A DNA stretch of 64,000 bases, from the NCBI GenBank assembly GCA_003426165.1, contig QUAH01000003.1:107525-171524 (forward strand), written 5' to 3'. Source of the stretch: Candidatus Saccharicenans subterraneus (GTDB taxonomy: Bacteria > Acidobacteriota > Aminicenantia > Aminicenantales > Saccharicenantaceae). The position numbers were made by a program, and so were the translations under genes. Shown piece by piece: positions 35,525-44,271 of this stretch (positions within the stretch are counted from its first letter, which is position 1; each line of letters starts with the position of its first letter). Below the pieces are notes generated by a model. That model was not told where the DNA came from, made no database searches, and worked only from the letters and a program-made list of their open reading frames with translations.

Positions 35525-35550
35525 GTCAGTATCTTTAGCCTCCTTCTGAA

Positions 35551-37059
35551 TTATCGGGAGTAATAATCAATCATCTGCTGGATGGCCCGCTGACAGACCC
35601 GGCAGAATTCCATCTTCGGACTGGAAATCATGAGACAGTAGATCATGGGCCGGTATAATCCTTTTGATGAGTAGCCGGCGCCCTCAAAGGCTCCGACCTT
35701 ATCCTCAAGTTCCCTGTACCTTTCCCGTACCGTCCGGATCTTAGCCTGGATGGCCTGGTCTTTCTCCTGGAACCTGGCCTGGATTTTTTTAAGCTCGGCT
35801 TCTTTCAGGTTCTTCTTCCTGGCTTCTTCCAGGGCCTTGTTCATCTCCTGGAAATTGGCCCGCCTCTCGGCCTGGAACCTCTCAATTTCTTCCTTGCCGT
35901 ACTCGGTGGGCAGGCTTATTCCGGGCGAAAGCAGCTCTTTCCACTTCAGGTTTCCCGGGTCGAGCAGGGCGGTGATGTTCGGTTCCAGCGGCTCGGTGCC
36001 CGGCGGGTAAAACTCGTTGTAGGACACCTCGGAGGTGTAATATTCATCGGCCAGCCCGGCGAAAGAATGACCGAACTCGTGCAGGAAGACGCTCTTGCTG
36101 GCCTGGTTGTCCACGGTTGTGATGCAGTAATCGTTGTAAATCCCGCCGCCGCCGTATCTCTTGCTGTTGACCAGGACGACGATGGCGTCATAGGGTGCCG
36201 CGGCCGCCATCTCCCTTAACAGGAATCCTTCCTCTGTCAGCAGGTAGCGGTCCAGGTCAAGGGCGTTGAAGGACGACTTGAGAACGGTGTTCTTGTAGCC
36301 CTTCTGCCTGGGCTCGTCGGTCCCGCTCTCGGCCGAGGCGCGGAACACTCCGTAAACGTTAAATTTTTCCTGGTTGCTCCGGTAGGGCTCAACCTCGAAC
36401 AGGTATCCTGAAAACTTCCTGGCGTCCCCGATGAACTTTTCTTTTTCTTCAGCCCTGTAGCCCTCGGCCAGGAAAACCAGGTCCACCCTTTCGGCCGGCG
36501 GGCCGCTCTTTTTTATCTCAAAAACCTCACTTCCGGCCCGGTTGTTTTCCTTGATATGGTGATAATCTTCTGGGTCGACGGTCTCCACCTTCAGGGGGTG
36601 AAGCAGATTTTTCCGGTCGCGCGCTTCAAATACCAGGTTTACCTTTTGCCTGGGCCATGGTATGCGCACGGCCTGCTGGAAGACCTTCTTAACCCCGTTC
36701 AGAGCCGGGGTGGTGGTCCTGTATTCACCGAACTGGCAGTCAAAGCCCCTGGCATAGATCAGTTTGTTGCTGGCCACCTCATAGACTTTCACGAAGTAAT
36801 GGCCGTAGTTGAAGGGGTTGGTCAGGTTGGTCTGGCTTTCCGGCCAGAGCTCTTCCTGGTAGATGCTGTGGATGATGACCTGTTCTTCCTTGGCCTCACC
36901 CACCAGGTAAAAGTTAATCCGCATGGCTTTGTCCAGGAAGTGATCCTCAAAACGGACTGGCTCCTGGCTGAGCAGCGATGAAGAGGAAAAAATTATCAGA
37001 ATAAGAAAAAGAATGGTCAGAGGGATAGCCCTGTTGAGCTTAAGGTCGTTCCGGGTCAT
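35551..37059 (-). CDS. Secreted M64-family (IgA peptidase-type) metallopeptidase
   Basis: A 502-aa exported peptidase. A signal helix at about 9-28 (AIPLTILFLILIIFSSSSLL) is followed by an N-terminal beta domain and the M64 catalytic region: VDLVFLAEGYRAEEKEKF, YDAIVVLVNSKRYGGGGIYN and the zinc motif FLHEFGHSFAGLADEYY. A long charged coiled coil of about 75 residues (rich in E, K, R, Q) interrupts the C-terminal part before GLYRPMIYCLMI, the likely Met-turn, and a late CRVC pair. The coiled coil is not a usual part of the family. GGAGGT precedes the ATG. Confidence 0.9.
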   Translation of the reverse strand: MTRNDLKLNRAIPLTILFLILIIFSSSSLLSQEPVRFEDHFLDKAMRINFYLVGEAKEEQVIIHSIYQEELWPESQTNLTNPFNYGHYFVKVYEVASNKLIYARGFDCQFGEYRTTTPALNGVKKVFQQAVRIPWPRQKVNLVFEARDRKNLLHPLKVETVDPEDYHHIKENNRAGSEVFEIKKSGPPAERVDLVFLAEGYRAEEKEKFIGDARKFSGYLFEVEPYRSNQEKFNVYGVFRASAESGTDEPRQKGYKNTVLKSSFNALDLDRYLLTEEGFLLREMAAAAPYDAIVVLVNSKRYGGGGIYNDYCITTVDNQASKSVFLHEFGHSFAGLADEYYTSEVSYNEFYPPGTEPLEPNITALLDPGNLKWKELLSPGISLPTEYGKEEIERFQAERRANFQEMNKALEEARKKNLKEAELKKIQARFQEKDQAIQAKIRTVRERYRELEDKVGAFEGAGYSSKGLYRPMIYCLMISSPKMEFCRVCQRAIQQMIDYYSR

Positions 37060-37208
37060 CTTCTACCTCCGTCGGGTTTTTTATAATGATAATCCCGCTG
37101 GCTACCATAAGCCAGATAAATTTTTTTTACCTGGCCCGGTTTGACCGGGATCTGGTCATGAAGTACTGCTCTTGGATAACTTTATGGACGGGTCGGCCGT
37201 CCGGCCAA

Positions 37209-37246
37209 AGAAAAGGCTGCCCTTCCCGGAAAGAGAAGGGCAGCCT
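37209..37246 (-). terminator. Terminator after the BNR propeller gene
   Basis: A perfect 12-bp stem, AGGCTGCCCTTC at 37214-37225 with GAAGGGCAGCCT at 37235-37246, loop of nine, followed on the minus strand by TTTTCTTT. It lies 18 bases past the stop codon at 37264. Confidence 0.8.
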
Positions 37247-37263
37247 GACTGACTGAAATTCGG

Positions 37264-39642
37264 TTATTTCTGAAACTGGGACAGGTCGTCGATCACCCAC
37301 ATGCCGCGGCCGTTGGTGGCAATGACCAGCATGTTATCGCGCGGGTGTATCTTCAGGTCCCAGACCGGGGCATTGGGCAGGCCGCTGCCCAGGCAGTTCC
37401 AGCTCTGGCCGTCGTCGGTGCTGACGTAAACCCCGTAATCGGTGCCCACGTACAGGACTCCCTTTTTCTTCGGGTCCTCGCGGATGACGTTGGTCGGCCC
37501 GCCGGGCAGGTTGGCGCTGATATTGACCCAGGTCTTGCCGTAATCGGTCGATTTGAAAATGTAGGGAGCAAAATCGTCATCGTGGCGTCCGATGAGAGCG
37601 ATGTAAACGGTGCCGGGGTCGAATTGCGAAGTCTCGATGCACCAGACGTGTTTGTTGTAGGGGAGACCAGCGGTGATTTCAGTCCAGGTGGCCCCGCTGT
37701 CCCTGGTGACGTGAACCCGGCCGTCGTCAGTCCCGGCGTAAATCAGTCCGAACTTCAGAGGGGACTCGGATATGGCGGTCAGGGTGGCAAAGGGAATAGC
37801 ATATGGCAGTTTGCCCTGCTTCTTCGGGTCCAGGGCAGTCAGGTCTGGACTGATTTTTTCCCAGGTTTCGCCGCGGTTGAGCGAACGGAAAACATACTGG
37901 AAACCATGGTAGATGATGTGGGGGTTGTGCGGAGAGATGATGGTCGGGGCCAGCCACTGTCCGCGGTGTTCCGGTTCGCCCTCGGCCGGACGGGGATAGA
38001 TTTCCTTGCTGCTCCAGCTCCCGTCTTTATATTCGGAGCGCATCAGGCGTCCGTAGAACGATGACGAATAGACAATGTTGGGGTCGGTCGGGTCGACGGC
38101 TATGGTTGTACCCTCGCCCCCAGGAGCCGGTTCCCAGCGGACCCGGGGCTGACGGAAACGCCTCTGGCCAGACTGGGGGGCGGTGCTCAGAGGGGCCACA
38201 CCCAGGCCGCGGTGGGTGCCGGAATCCTGAACGGCTCCGTAGACGGTGAAGGGTTTTTTCATGTCAAAAGCCACGGTATAAAATTGAATGGCCGTTATCT
38301 TGCGGTAGAAATCCTGCCAGGTTTTTCCGCCATCAAAGGAAACGTTCAGACCGCCGTCGTTGACGTTGAGCAGGTGGTCGGAGTCCTCGGGATCGATCCA
38401 CAGGCCGTGGTGGTCGCCGTGCAGGTTTTCCCAGTAAAGCTGGTTCCAGGTTTTCCCGCCGTCGATTGATTTATAAAGGCCCAGTCCCATTATGTAGACC
38501 GTGTTTTCGTTGTTGGGGTCCACCCGGATCTGGCCAAATACCCAGCCGTAGGTTCCCCCGAACCGTTCGAAGAGCCGGTCGGAGGGATTGACCTTGACCC
38601 AGGTTTCTCCCTGGTCGTCGGAGCGATAGACCTCGGCCCCGACGATGTCCGGGTAGGTGCGCTGCCGCCCGTAGGAATCGCGTTCTCCCGGCGAGGGCTG
38701 CCGGGTCGGGGTGTGGTTATCAACATAGGCGTAGACCACGTTGGGTTTGCTGGCGCACAGGTCCAGACCTATACGGCCGGTGTACTTGGTCTCGGGCAGC
38801 CCGCTGGTCAGCTTTTTCCAGGTTTTCCCGCCGTCGGTGGTCTTGTAGAGATAATCGCCGTCCTCGGGCACCGGGTCGCTCCAGCGCTGTCTGATACGGT
38901 TCCACATGGAGGCGATCAGAACGTCCGGGTTCCTGGGGTCCATCACCAGGTCGATGCAGCCGGTCTTTTCATCAACGTAAAGTACCTTTTGCCAGGTCTG
39001 GCCACCGTCGGTGGTCTTGAACACCCCGCGTTCCGGGTTGTAGCTCCATTCATGGCCGGAAGCGGCCACGTAGACGATGTCGGGATTGGTGGGGTGTATC
39101 CTGATCCTGGCGATGGTATTGGTGTCGGTGAGCCCGCAGTGCTGCCAGGTCTTACCGCCGTCTGTCGACTTGTAAACACCGGTCCCGGCGATGGAAGCCC
39201 GGAAGATGTTGGCTTCTCCGGTTCCCACATAGATTACGTTCGGGCTGGATGCGGAAATGGCGATGTCGCCCACTGACAGGGTGGGGAAGTCATCGGTGAT
39301 CGGCTGCCAGGTGACGCCGGCGTTCTCTGTTTTCCAGACACCGCCGGTGGCCGTGGCCACGTAGATAACTTTTTTACTCCCCTTCGGGACTTCGACATCC
39401 GTGCACCGGCCTCCCTCGCTCTCAATTTCGCCTCCTATGTACCGCCATTGCAGGTTCTTGAATGGCGTGGCCGCCTTCATGGCCAGGTGCTGCTGGTGCC
39501 ACTTGAGCCGCAGGGCCGGGTCGGTGTTCTCTACTTTCTTCTGGCCTTTGGACTGGGTGGCCGTTTTCTGGGCGCCCAGGAAACCGGCCAGGAGAATGAC
39601 CAGAATCAAAGCCAGTGCATACCTGAGGTTTTTATGAAGCAT
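37264..39642 (-). CDS. Secreted BNR/sortilin (VPS10)-like beta-propeller protein
   Basis: A 792-aa exported protein. A signal peptide (LALILVILLAGFLGAQ) is followed by many BNR/Asp-box repeats of the form [ST]-x-D-G-G-x-T-W (STDGGKTW, TTDGGQTW, SDDQGETW, SFDGGKTW and others), each followed by a hydrophobic strand and a NPxxVY-type turn; together they should form one or two 10-bladed propellers as in the VPS10/sortilin and GH74 folds. No catalytic residues can be assigned. Asp-box proteins of this type are abundant in Acidobacteriota and Aminicenantes. It is paralogous to the protein at 44272-47535. Confidence 0.9.
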   Translation of the reverse strand: MLHKNLRYALALILVILLAGFLGAQKTATQSKGQKKVENTDPALRLKWHQQHLAMKAATPFKNLQWRYIGGEIESEGGRCTDVEVPKGSKKVIYVATATGGVWKTENAGVTWQPITDDFPTLSVGDIAISASSPNVIYVGTGEANIFRASIAGTGVYKSTDGGKTWQHCGLTDTNTIARIRIHPTNPDIVYVAASGHEWSYNPERGVFKTTDGGQTWQKVLYVDEKTGCIDLVMDPRNPDVLIASMWNRIRQRWSDPVPEDGDYLYKTTDGGKTWKKLTSGLPETKYTGRIGLDLCASKPNVVYAYVDNHTPTRQPSPGERDSYGRQRTYPDIVGAEVYRSDDQGETWVKVNPSDRLFERFGGTYGWVFGQIRVDPNNENTVYIMGLGLYKSIDGGKTWNQLYWENLHGDHHGLWIDPEDSDHLLNVNDGGLNVSFDGGKTWQDFYRKITAIQFYTVAFDMKKPFTVYGAVQDSGTHRGLGVAPLSTAPQSGQRRFRQPRVRWEPAPGGEGTTIAVDPTDPNIVYSSSFYGRLMRSEYKDGSWSSKEIYPRPAEGEPEHRGQWLAPTIISPHNPHIIYHGFQYVFRSLNRGETWEKISPDLTALDPKKQGKLPYAIPFATLTAISESPLKFGLIYAGTDDGRVHVTRDSGATWTEITAGLPYNKHVWCIETSQFDPGTVYIALIGRHDDDFAPYIFKSTDYGKTWVNISANLPGGPTNVIREDPKKKGVLYVGTDYGVYVSTDDGQSWNCLGSGLPNAPVWDLKIHPRDNMLVIATNGRGMWVIDDLSQFQK

Positions 39643-39985
39643 GTCCCCTCCTTGGGTAAAATAAATTCAATGCGAACATCTGGATTAAGCTAATTTTTTT
39701 CGGGGTGGCCTGTCAAGCATTTTGATTATTCAACCGCCCGAAGAGCTGAGATTGTTAATCCCGGGCAGGACCGGGCTGATTTTCCAGCTTCTATCGATTG
39801 AGAGGGGGAGCTGACCGTTAGTTTTTGGTAACGAGAAAAGGTCGAAGCCCTTCGCGTTTAAACCACCCTTCTGACCTGAGAAGAAAAGACGATAGCCAGG
39901 GGGGTTCTTGATGTCGATTGACAAGGCAGACCTGAACCACCAAGCGCGAGCTGGTTGCGGCTTCGGCTTTGGCCGCGGCTGAACC
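39643..39985. other. Intergenic region between the large glycosidase-like and BNR genes
   Basis: The 343 bases contain the BNR promoter candidate at the left end. A 64-codon minus-strand open frame (39730-39924) has no ribosome site or family motif, so I leave it unassigned. No hairpin terminator is evident. Confidence 0.35.
39688..39716 (-). promoter_or_regulatory. Promoter candidate for the BNR gene at 37264-39642
   Basis: Minus strand: perfect -35 TTGACA at 39716-39711, 17-base spacer, weak -10 TTAGCT at 39693-39688. Predicted start about 40 bases before the ATG. Confidence 0.4.
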
Positions 39986-42900
39986 TTACCGGCTCTTTAT
40001 GATCAGCAGCCAGCCTTTTCCCGGCTCCAGCGGAATCGGTTCTCCCGGCTTGAAAATTCTGGCCGGCTGAAAGTTTTCAATGGCCGGGGCTTCTATCACC
40101 GTCTTCCCGGGGTTGATTCCAAGTTTCTTCCAGTTGACGATGAGCTGGCAGTTTTCTGGCCTGTCGGCCCAGCTGGCCAGGGCCACCAGGGTCTTATCTT
40201 TTTTCACATAAGCGGTGGCCAGGATGTCATCTCTCCCGGTCTTAACCGGGCAGGCCGGCGACCAGTAACCCAACATCTCGGCTTCGGCCAGGCCGAATTC
40301 ATCCCAGACCTTCCACAGGGGCCTCGGGTCTCCGGCCCAGGGCAGCCTGGCCGTCATCCCGTAGACCATTCCCCGCCAGGGGTTGCCTCCCTTTTCCAGC
40401 ATCTCGCCCATCAGTCCGAACGGGATTCCGGACATTTCCACCAGCCAGTAATCGGGCCGGCTGTTGTAGTCGAAGTATTCCCCGAACCACAGCCGGTCAA
40501 TATAGGGAAAATGTTCCAGGTATAGATTGGCGCTGGAGGCAAAGCCGTCCCGCGGGTTGTACTGGTTGGCCGAGTGCAGGTCAATCAGCGAACCGGGACG
40601 GTATCTTTCCAGAACTTTCCTGACCCTTTTCATGGTCACCCGGTCGAAGGCCACGTCATCTATGTACAGACCGTCTATTCCCACGTGGCGGCAGAGCCAG
40701 GCCAGACCTTCTATGTAATAATTATGCCAGCGGGACATGCCGCTGTTGATGACGGCCGCATCCTTCAGCTCGGGGACAAACCAGCCGGCAATGTAGTCTT
40801 GACGCAGGTGCTCCTGCAGCCAGGAATAGCCCCCGCCGGGTCCGTCGGTGAAGATTTCATGGCCCAGGCTTTTGAGAACGAACAGCTCGGCCGCCCGGTT
40901 GCTCAGTTCGCGGATGGTGTAATAGATCTTGACCCTGAGCCCCCGTCGGTGAGCCTCGTCGAGGTAGGCCTTCATCCTGTCCGGTCTCAGGAAAGGATAG
41001 TTGATGTAGGGGTTGATGTCATTGGCGTGGTGAACATTAATCACGTTGGCCCCCGAAGCCGCGATTTCTTCGACCGGCTTGAAGGCGTGGTAATATCTCT
41101 CCGAAAAGTGTTTGCCCGGGTTGATGGTCTTGAATGGGGTGAGCAGCAGGTTGAAATCGAAATGCAGTTCCTGGCCCTTTTGAATTTTCCTCGGCCCGCC
41201 GGCTGCTGTAAAAATCACCCGTTTCTGTTTCTTGTTTTTCTTGAGTTCTTCTTTGACCGAGACCCAGCCACCGCCTTCGTTCCACCAGGAAGGCGGCAGG
41301 TTGAGCGGTTTCAGGGTGTAAAAGTTAGTGTTGAGCGGCCGGGAGTAGTTTTCCGCCCGGAGTTGAATCTGCAGCCCGGCGTTGACCGTGCCCAGCCACA
41401 GGGCATCCTGGTTTTTCTCCCGGTCCCAGCTCCAGGAAAAGGCCTTCGGCCTCAGGCCGCCCTTGAATCCCAGTCCCATCATGTACCGGGCGGCTTCTTC
41501 CCGGAGGCCGAAGGTCAGCCGGATGTCGTCGACCTCAGTTTCTTCTCCGGCGGTTATCTTAATTCTGAACTCCACGAAACCATCGAATTCCATCCGGCCC
41601 CTGACTTCCATCTGCATCTTCAAGGCCGGGATTTCGTTTTCGGACTGCCAGCAGACGGTCCCGGGGGTTACTTTCGTAAAAGCAAAAGACCTGTTTTTTA
41701 TTTCCTGGTAGAGACCGGCATAATTACGAACCGAGAGCTCGAACGGGCCGTCCAGCAAGCTGAAAGGGCCTGAGCCCAGGGCCGTCACCTCGGGGCTGAA
41801 GAAACTCTGCAGGTCTTCGGGCAGGCCGAACTTGGACAGCCTGACCTTCCGGCCGAGGCAGCCGATGGTCCGTCCCTTGACTTCGAGGGGGGTAAAGGGC
41901 GGGACTATCTCATCGTCCTGGGCCAGGCTGGAATTCAGCCAGCGCAGTCGCGACAGCCGCCAGAGCTCAGAGTCTCCGGCCTCGGGCAGGACCCGGTCCG
42001 AAACTTTGATTTTAAGCCTTATAACCTGCGGAGGCAGGCCGTCGGCCTGGACCTCAACCTGTCCGGAGTATTCGCCCGGCGCAGTTTCCTCCGGTATCTG
42101 CCAGCCACACCACAGGGACTGGACTTTGCCTTTTTCCACGACCAGGTTCTTTTCCAAGGCCAAACCATCCCAGCCGAGGCCGCCAGTATTGAAGCAGGTG
42201 GCCAGGTTTGAGGTTATAGTTTCGGGCGAGTCAATTTTCTTCAGGTCGGAAAACCGGACTTTTATATTTTCGAGTTTTTCCTGGTGGGCATATAATCCCA
42301 GCTGGAAAACAAAATATTCACCGCGGTCGGCCTGGCTCTCGTAAAAATCCCGAGGGCCCAGTTCTGCCCAGCGGGCCGGCAGGAAATCGCTCATTCTGAC
42401 CGGAAAGCGCCGGTCTTCTGGAAAGACCAGGAAGGAACGGTCGGGGAGCTTTTCGGCCAGCCGCTTTACATCATCGGCCGCGGCAATGATTTCCATCGGG
42501 TAAAAGCTGCTGAACTCGTCCACGCATTCAAAAGCCAGGAGCTCGGCCCGGGGAAAGTCTGACGGGTTGAAACTTGAGAGCCGATCCTGCCTGAGCCCGT
42601 TGCGGAGCAGCCAGCCACTCTCGGCCTCGTATTCAGCCGGAAGGTAGGTTACCTTTGGATAATTCCGGCCTTCGATCCGGTAGGGAAGATAGTAGAAATA
42701 GTAATCGGCCGGGGCCTCGGGAGCCTGGAAGATAAAATCTCCGTACTCATTGTTGACGGCCACCGGGTAAACATTTTTTATTTCCTTCTGACCGGTTGCC
42801 GTTATCACCAGGACTCTCTTTTTCTCGGGCCCGGGGTCGGGCCGGCGCCAGGGCAGGCGAACATAGATGGCATCGGCCCGCTGCCGTACCCTGACCACCG

Positions 42901-43171
42901 CCCGGTGGTTACCCAGCCCGGAGTCCGGGTCCCAGGAGGCTACCCGGTAGGGAACACCGCTTACCAGCCCGATCATTTCTTCGGCTGCCGCGACAGCCGG
43001 CCGGGCCGGGAGCTGGATGAGGGCCAGCCAGAGGCAGAGAAAAGCGCCAAAGTGTCTTAGCCCGGCCGGGAAGTGCATTCCTGACTTCCTGTTCCCCGCC
43101 CGGGTTGATGCCAGAACACTTTCAATTGCCCGCGACTTTTTCATGTTGGCTGTTATTCCTTTTGTGTTCAT
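39986..43171 (-). CDS. Very large secreted glycosidase-like protein (DUF6067-like)
   Basis: A 1061-aa exported protein. A signal helix lies at about 40-62 (FGAFLCLWLALIQLPARPAVA). The N-terminal 600 residues are beta-rich (NPSDFPRAELLAFECVDEF, then GEYSGQVEVQADGLPPQVI), and the C-terminal 350 form a probable TIM barrel with NVINVHHANDINPYINYPFL, AHRRGLRVKIYYT, GIDGLYIDDVAFDR and LIDLHSANQYNPRDG. The Asp pair in LYIDDVAFDR is a likely catalytic or substrate site. The organisation recalls DUF6067/GH123-related proteins of glycan-degrading bacteria, but I cannot place it firmly in a GH family. It ends with a small beta domain. Confidence 0.7.
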   Translation of the reverse strand: MNTKGITANMKKSRAIESVLASTRAGNRKSGMHFPAGLRHFGAFLCLWLALIQLPARPAVAAAEEMIGLVSGVPYRVASWDPDSGLGNHRAVVRVRQRADAIYVRLPWRRPDPGPEKKRVLVITATGQKEIKNVYPVAVNNEYGDFIFQAPEAPADYYFYYLPYRIEGRNYPKVTYLPAEYEAESGWLLRNGLRQDRLSSFNPSDFPRAELLAFECVDEFSSFYPMEIIAAADDVKRLAEKLPDRSFLVFPEDRRFPVRMSDFLPARWAELGPRDFYESQADRGEYFVFQLGLYAHQEKLENIKVRFSDLKKIDSPETITSNLATCFNTGGLGWDGLALEKNLVVEKGKVQSLWCGWQIPEETAPGEYSGQVEVQADGLPPQVIRLKIKVSDRVLPEAGDSELWRLSRLRWLNSSLAQDDEIVPPFTPLEVKGRTIGCLGRKVRLSKFGLPEDLQSFFSPEVTALGSGPFSLLDGPFELSVRNYAGLYQEIKNRSFAFTKVTPGTVCWQSENEIPALKMQMEVRGRMEFDGFVEFRIKITAGEETEVDDIRLTFGLREEAARYMMGLGFKGGLRPKAFSWSWDREKNQDALWLGTVNAGLQIQLRAENYSRPLNTNFYTLKPLNLPPSWWNEGGGWVSVKEELKKNKKQKRVIFTAAGGPRKIQKGQELHFDFNLLLTPFKTINPGKHFSERYYHAFKPVEEIAASGANVINVHHANDINPYINYPFLRPDRMKAYLDEAHRRGLRVKIYYTIRELSNRAAELFVLKSLGHEIFTDGPGGGYSWLQEHLRQDYIAGWFVPELKDAAVINSGMSRWHNYYIEGLAWLCRHVGIDGLYIDDVAFDRVTMKRVRKVLERYRPGSLIDLHSANQYNPRDGFASSANLYLEHFPYIDRLWFGEYFDYNSRPDYWLVEMSGIPFGLMGEMLEKGGNPWRGMVYGMTARLPWAGDPRPLWKVWDEFGLAEAEMLGYWSPACPVKTGRDDILATAYVKKDKTLVALASWADRPENCQLIVNWKKLGINPGKTVIEAPAIENFQPARIFKPGEPIPLEPGKGWLLIIKSR

Positions 43172-43368
43172 TTTTCCGCCCGGCCATTATGGCCAATGGC
43201 CTTAGCCTGGCCCGCGACCTGCCTGATTATTATTCCAGAAGCTGACGAATATTAAAATACCCCGCCGGCCGGAGGCGACGGGCTCCGGGTCCTGTACCTT
43301 TCCGGTTCCGATAAAGTTGCCGGGGCAGTCTTGGCTGGTGAAGGCGGTCCGTTTGAAGACAGGCTTGT

Positions 43369-43845
43369 TCAGTCTTTTAAATTCCTGGCGAATTCCACCA
43401 TTTCTTCTGGCCTGAAACGGGAAACAGACTCCTTGACCCCGATGAATTTCTTGATGACCAGTTTCTCCAGGAAATTCATCTTCTCAAAGGATAGTTCCCC
43501 TCCGAAGATGGCCCTGGCTCTGGCCGACTGCCGCAGCTCTTCCGGGAAGGCTTCCCGGAATTGCTCTTCTGCTTTCTGGCCGTCGTACATGCAGCAGATG
43601 AAGAGTCCGACTTTCTTCTGCCGCAAAAGATCAAGGTTCTTCTGGCAGAACTTCTTGACCTCTTTCTGTACCCGGCCGGCGTAGATGGAGCCGCCGATGA
43701 CTATCCAGTCAAAATTCTCCAGGTCGGGACAGGGCTCTTTTTTTATATTACATAGGGCGGCTTCACCCAGGTTGTCCTTGATGATGGCCGCGGCCCTGGC
43801 CGTGGTTCCATACTTGGTGGCGTAGGCAATAAGGTATCGTGACAT
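43369..43845 (-). CDS. Flavodoxin-domain protein (HemG-like)
   Basis: A 158-aa FMN-binding protein. The phosphate loop is visible at the N-terminus (IAYATKYGTTARAAA), followed by WIVIGGSIYAGRVQKEVKKF and KVGLFICCMYDG, the pattern of menaquinone-dependent protoporphyrinogen oxidase HemG and related stand-alone flavodoxins. Length is close to HemG (about 175), but no haem gene is near, so a general flavodoxin-like electron-transfer role is equally possible. Monocistronic, upstream of the large glycosidase-like gene in the same direction. Confidence 0.85.
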   Translation of the reverse strand: MSRYLIAYATKYGTTARAAAIIKDNLGEAALCNIKKEPCPDLENFDWIVIGGSIYAGRVQKEVKKFCQKNLDLLRQKKVGLFICCMYDGQKAEEQFREAFPEELRQSARARAIFGGELSFEKMNFLEKLVIKKFIGVKESVSRFRPEEMVEFARNLKD

Positions 43846-44271
43846 TTTCCCTCTCTTTCAGTACCGAACATACCAATTATACTTCATCATCAGCCCGGCC
43901 AGCAAAGATTACGATCCAGTCGATATCCCTGGGCGAGGGGTCGTTGATGGCTGGAGTCTGGCCTGTGGAATGAGGCCGGGGTTAGCCGCTGCTGGGGAAA
44001 GGTGCAACCGGATACGACAGGGGCCATGGCCTCGAGCTGCCGGCTGTTGAAGGCGGCCCGGCGGCGAACCGAGCGACGGGGAAGGATTTTTGTCCCCGGG
44101 CGAAAAATCTTGGCTCTGGAACGAAGCGGACTTTTATGGTATTCAGGTCGGGTCGGGATGAGAATCCGGCCAGGTTCTGGAATGGCCAGGATAAAACTGG
44201 ACAGGACGGAAGATTGGCTGGCCCGAATCGTCAAAAATAGAGGATTTTTTTGTGTTCAAAAAGGAGGTCAG
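43846..44271. other. Divergent intergenic region between the flavodoxin and BNR genes
   Basis: 426 bases. The frame of the BNR gene stays open upstream to 44002, but that extension is arginine-rich, lacks a signal peptide and lies ahead of a perfect ribosome site, so it is not counted as coding. No clear promoter hexamers were found; a TTGGCT near 44108 with TTATGG about 18 bases on is a weak candidate. Confidence 0.35.

Noticed and set aside
40574..41773. 399-codon plus-strand open frame opposite the large glycosidase-like gene
   Set aside because: Antisense shadow; low-complexity composition and no start signals.
44002..44271. 90-codon upstream extension of the second BNR gene
   Set aside because: Arginine-rich, no signal peptide, and a perfect ribosome site precedes the internal ATG.
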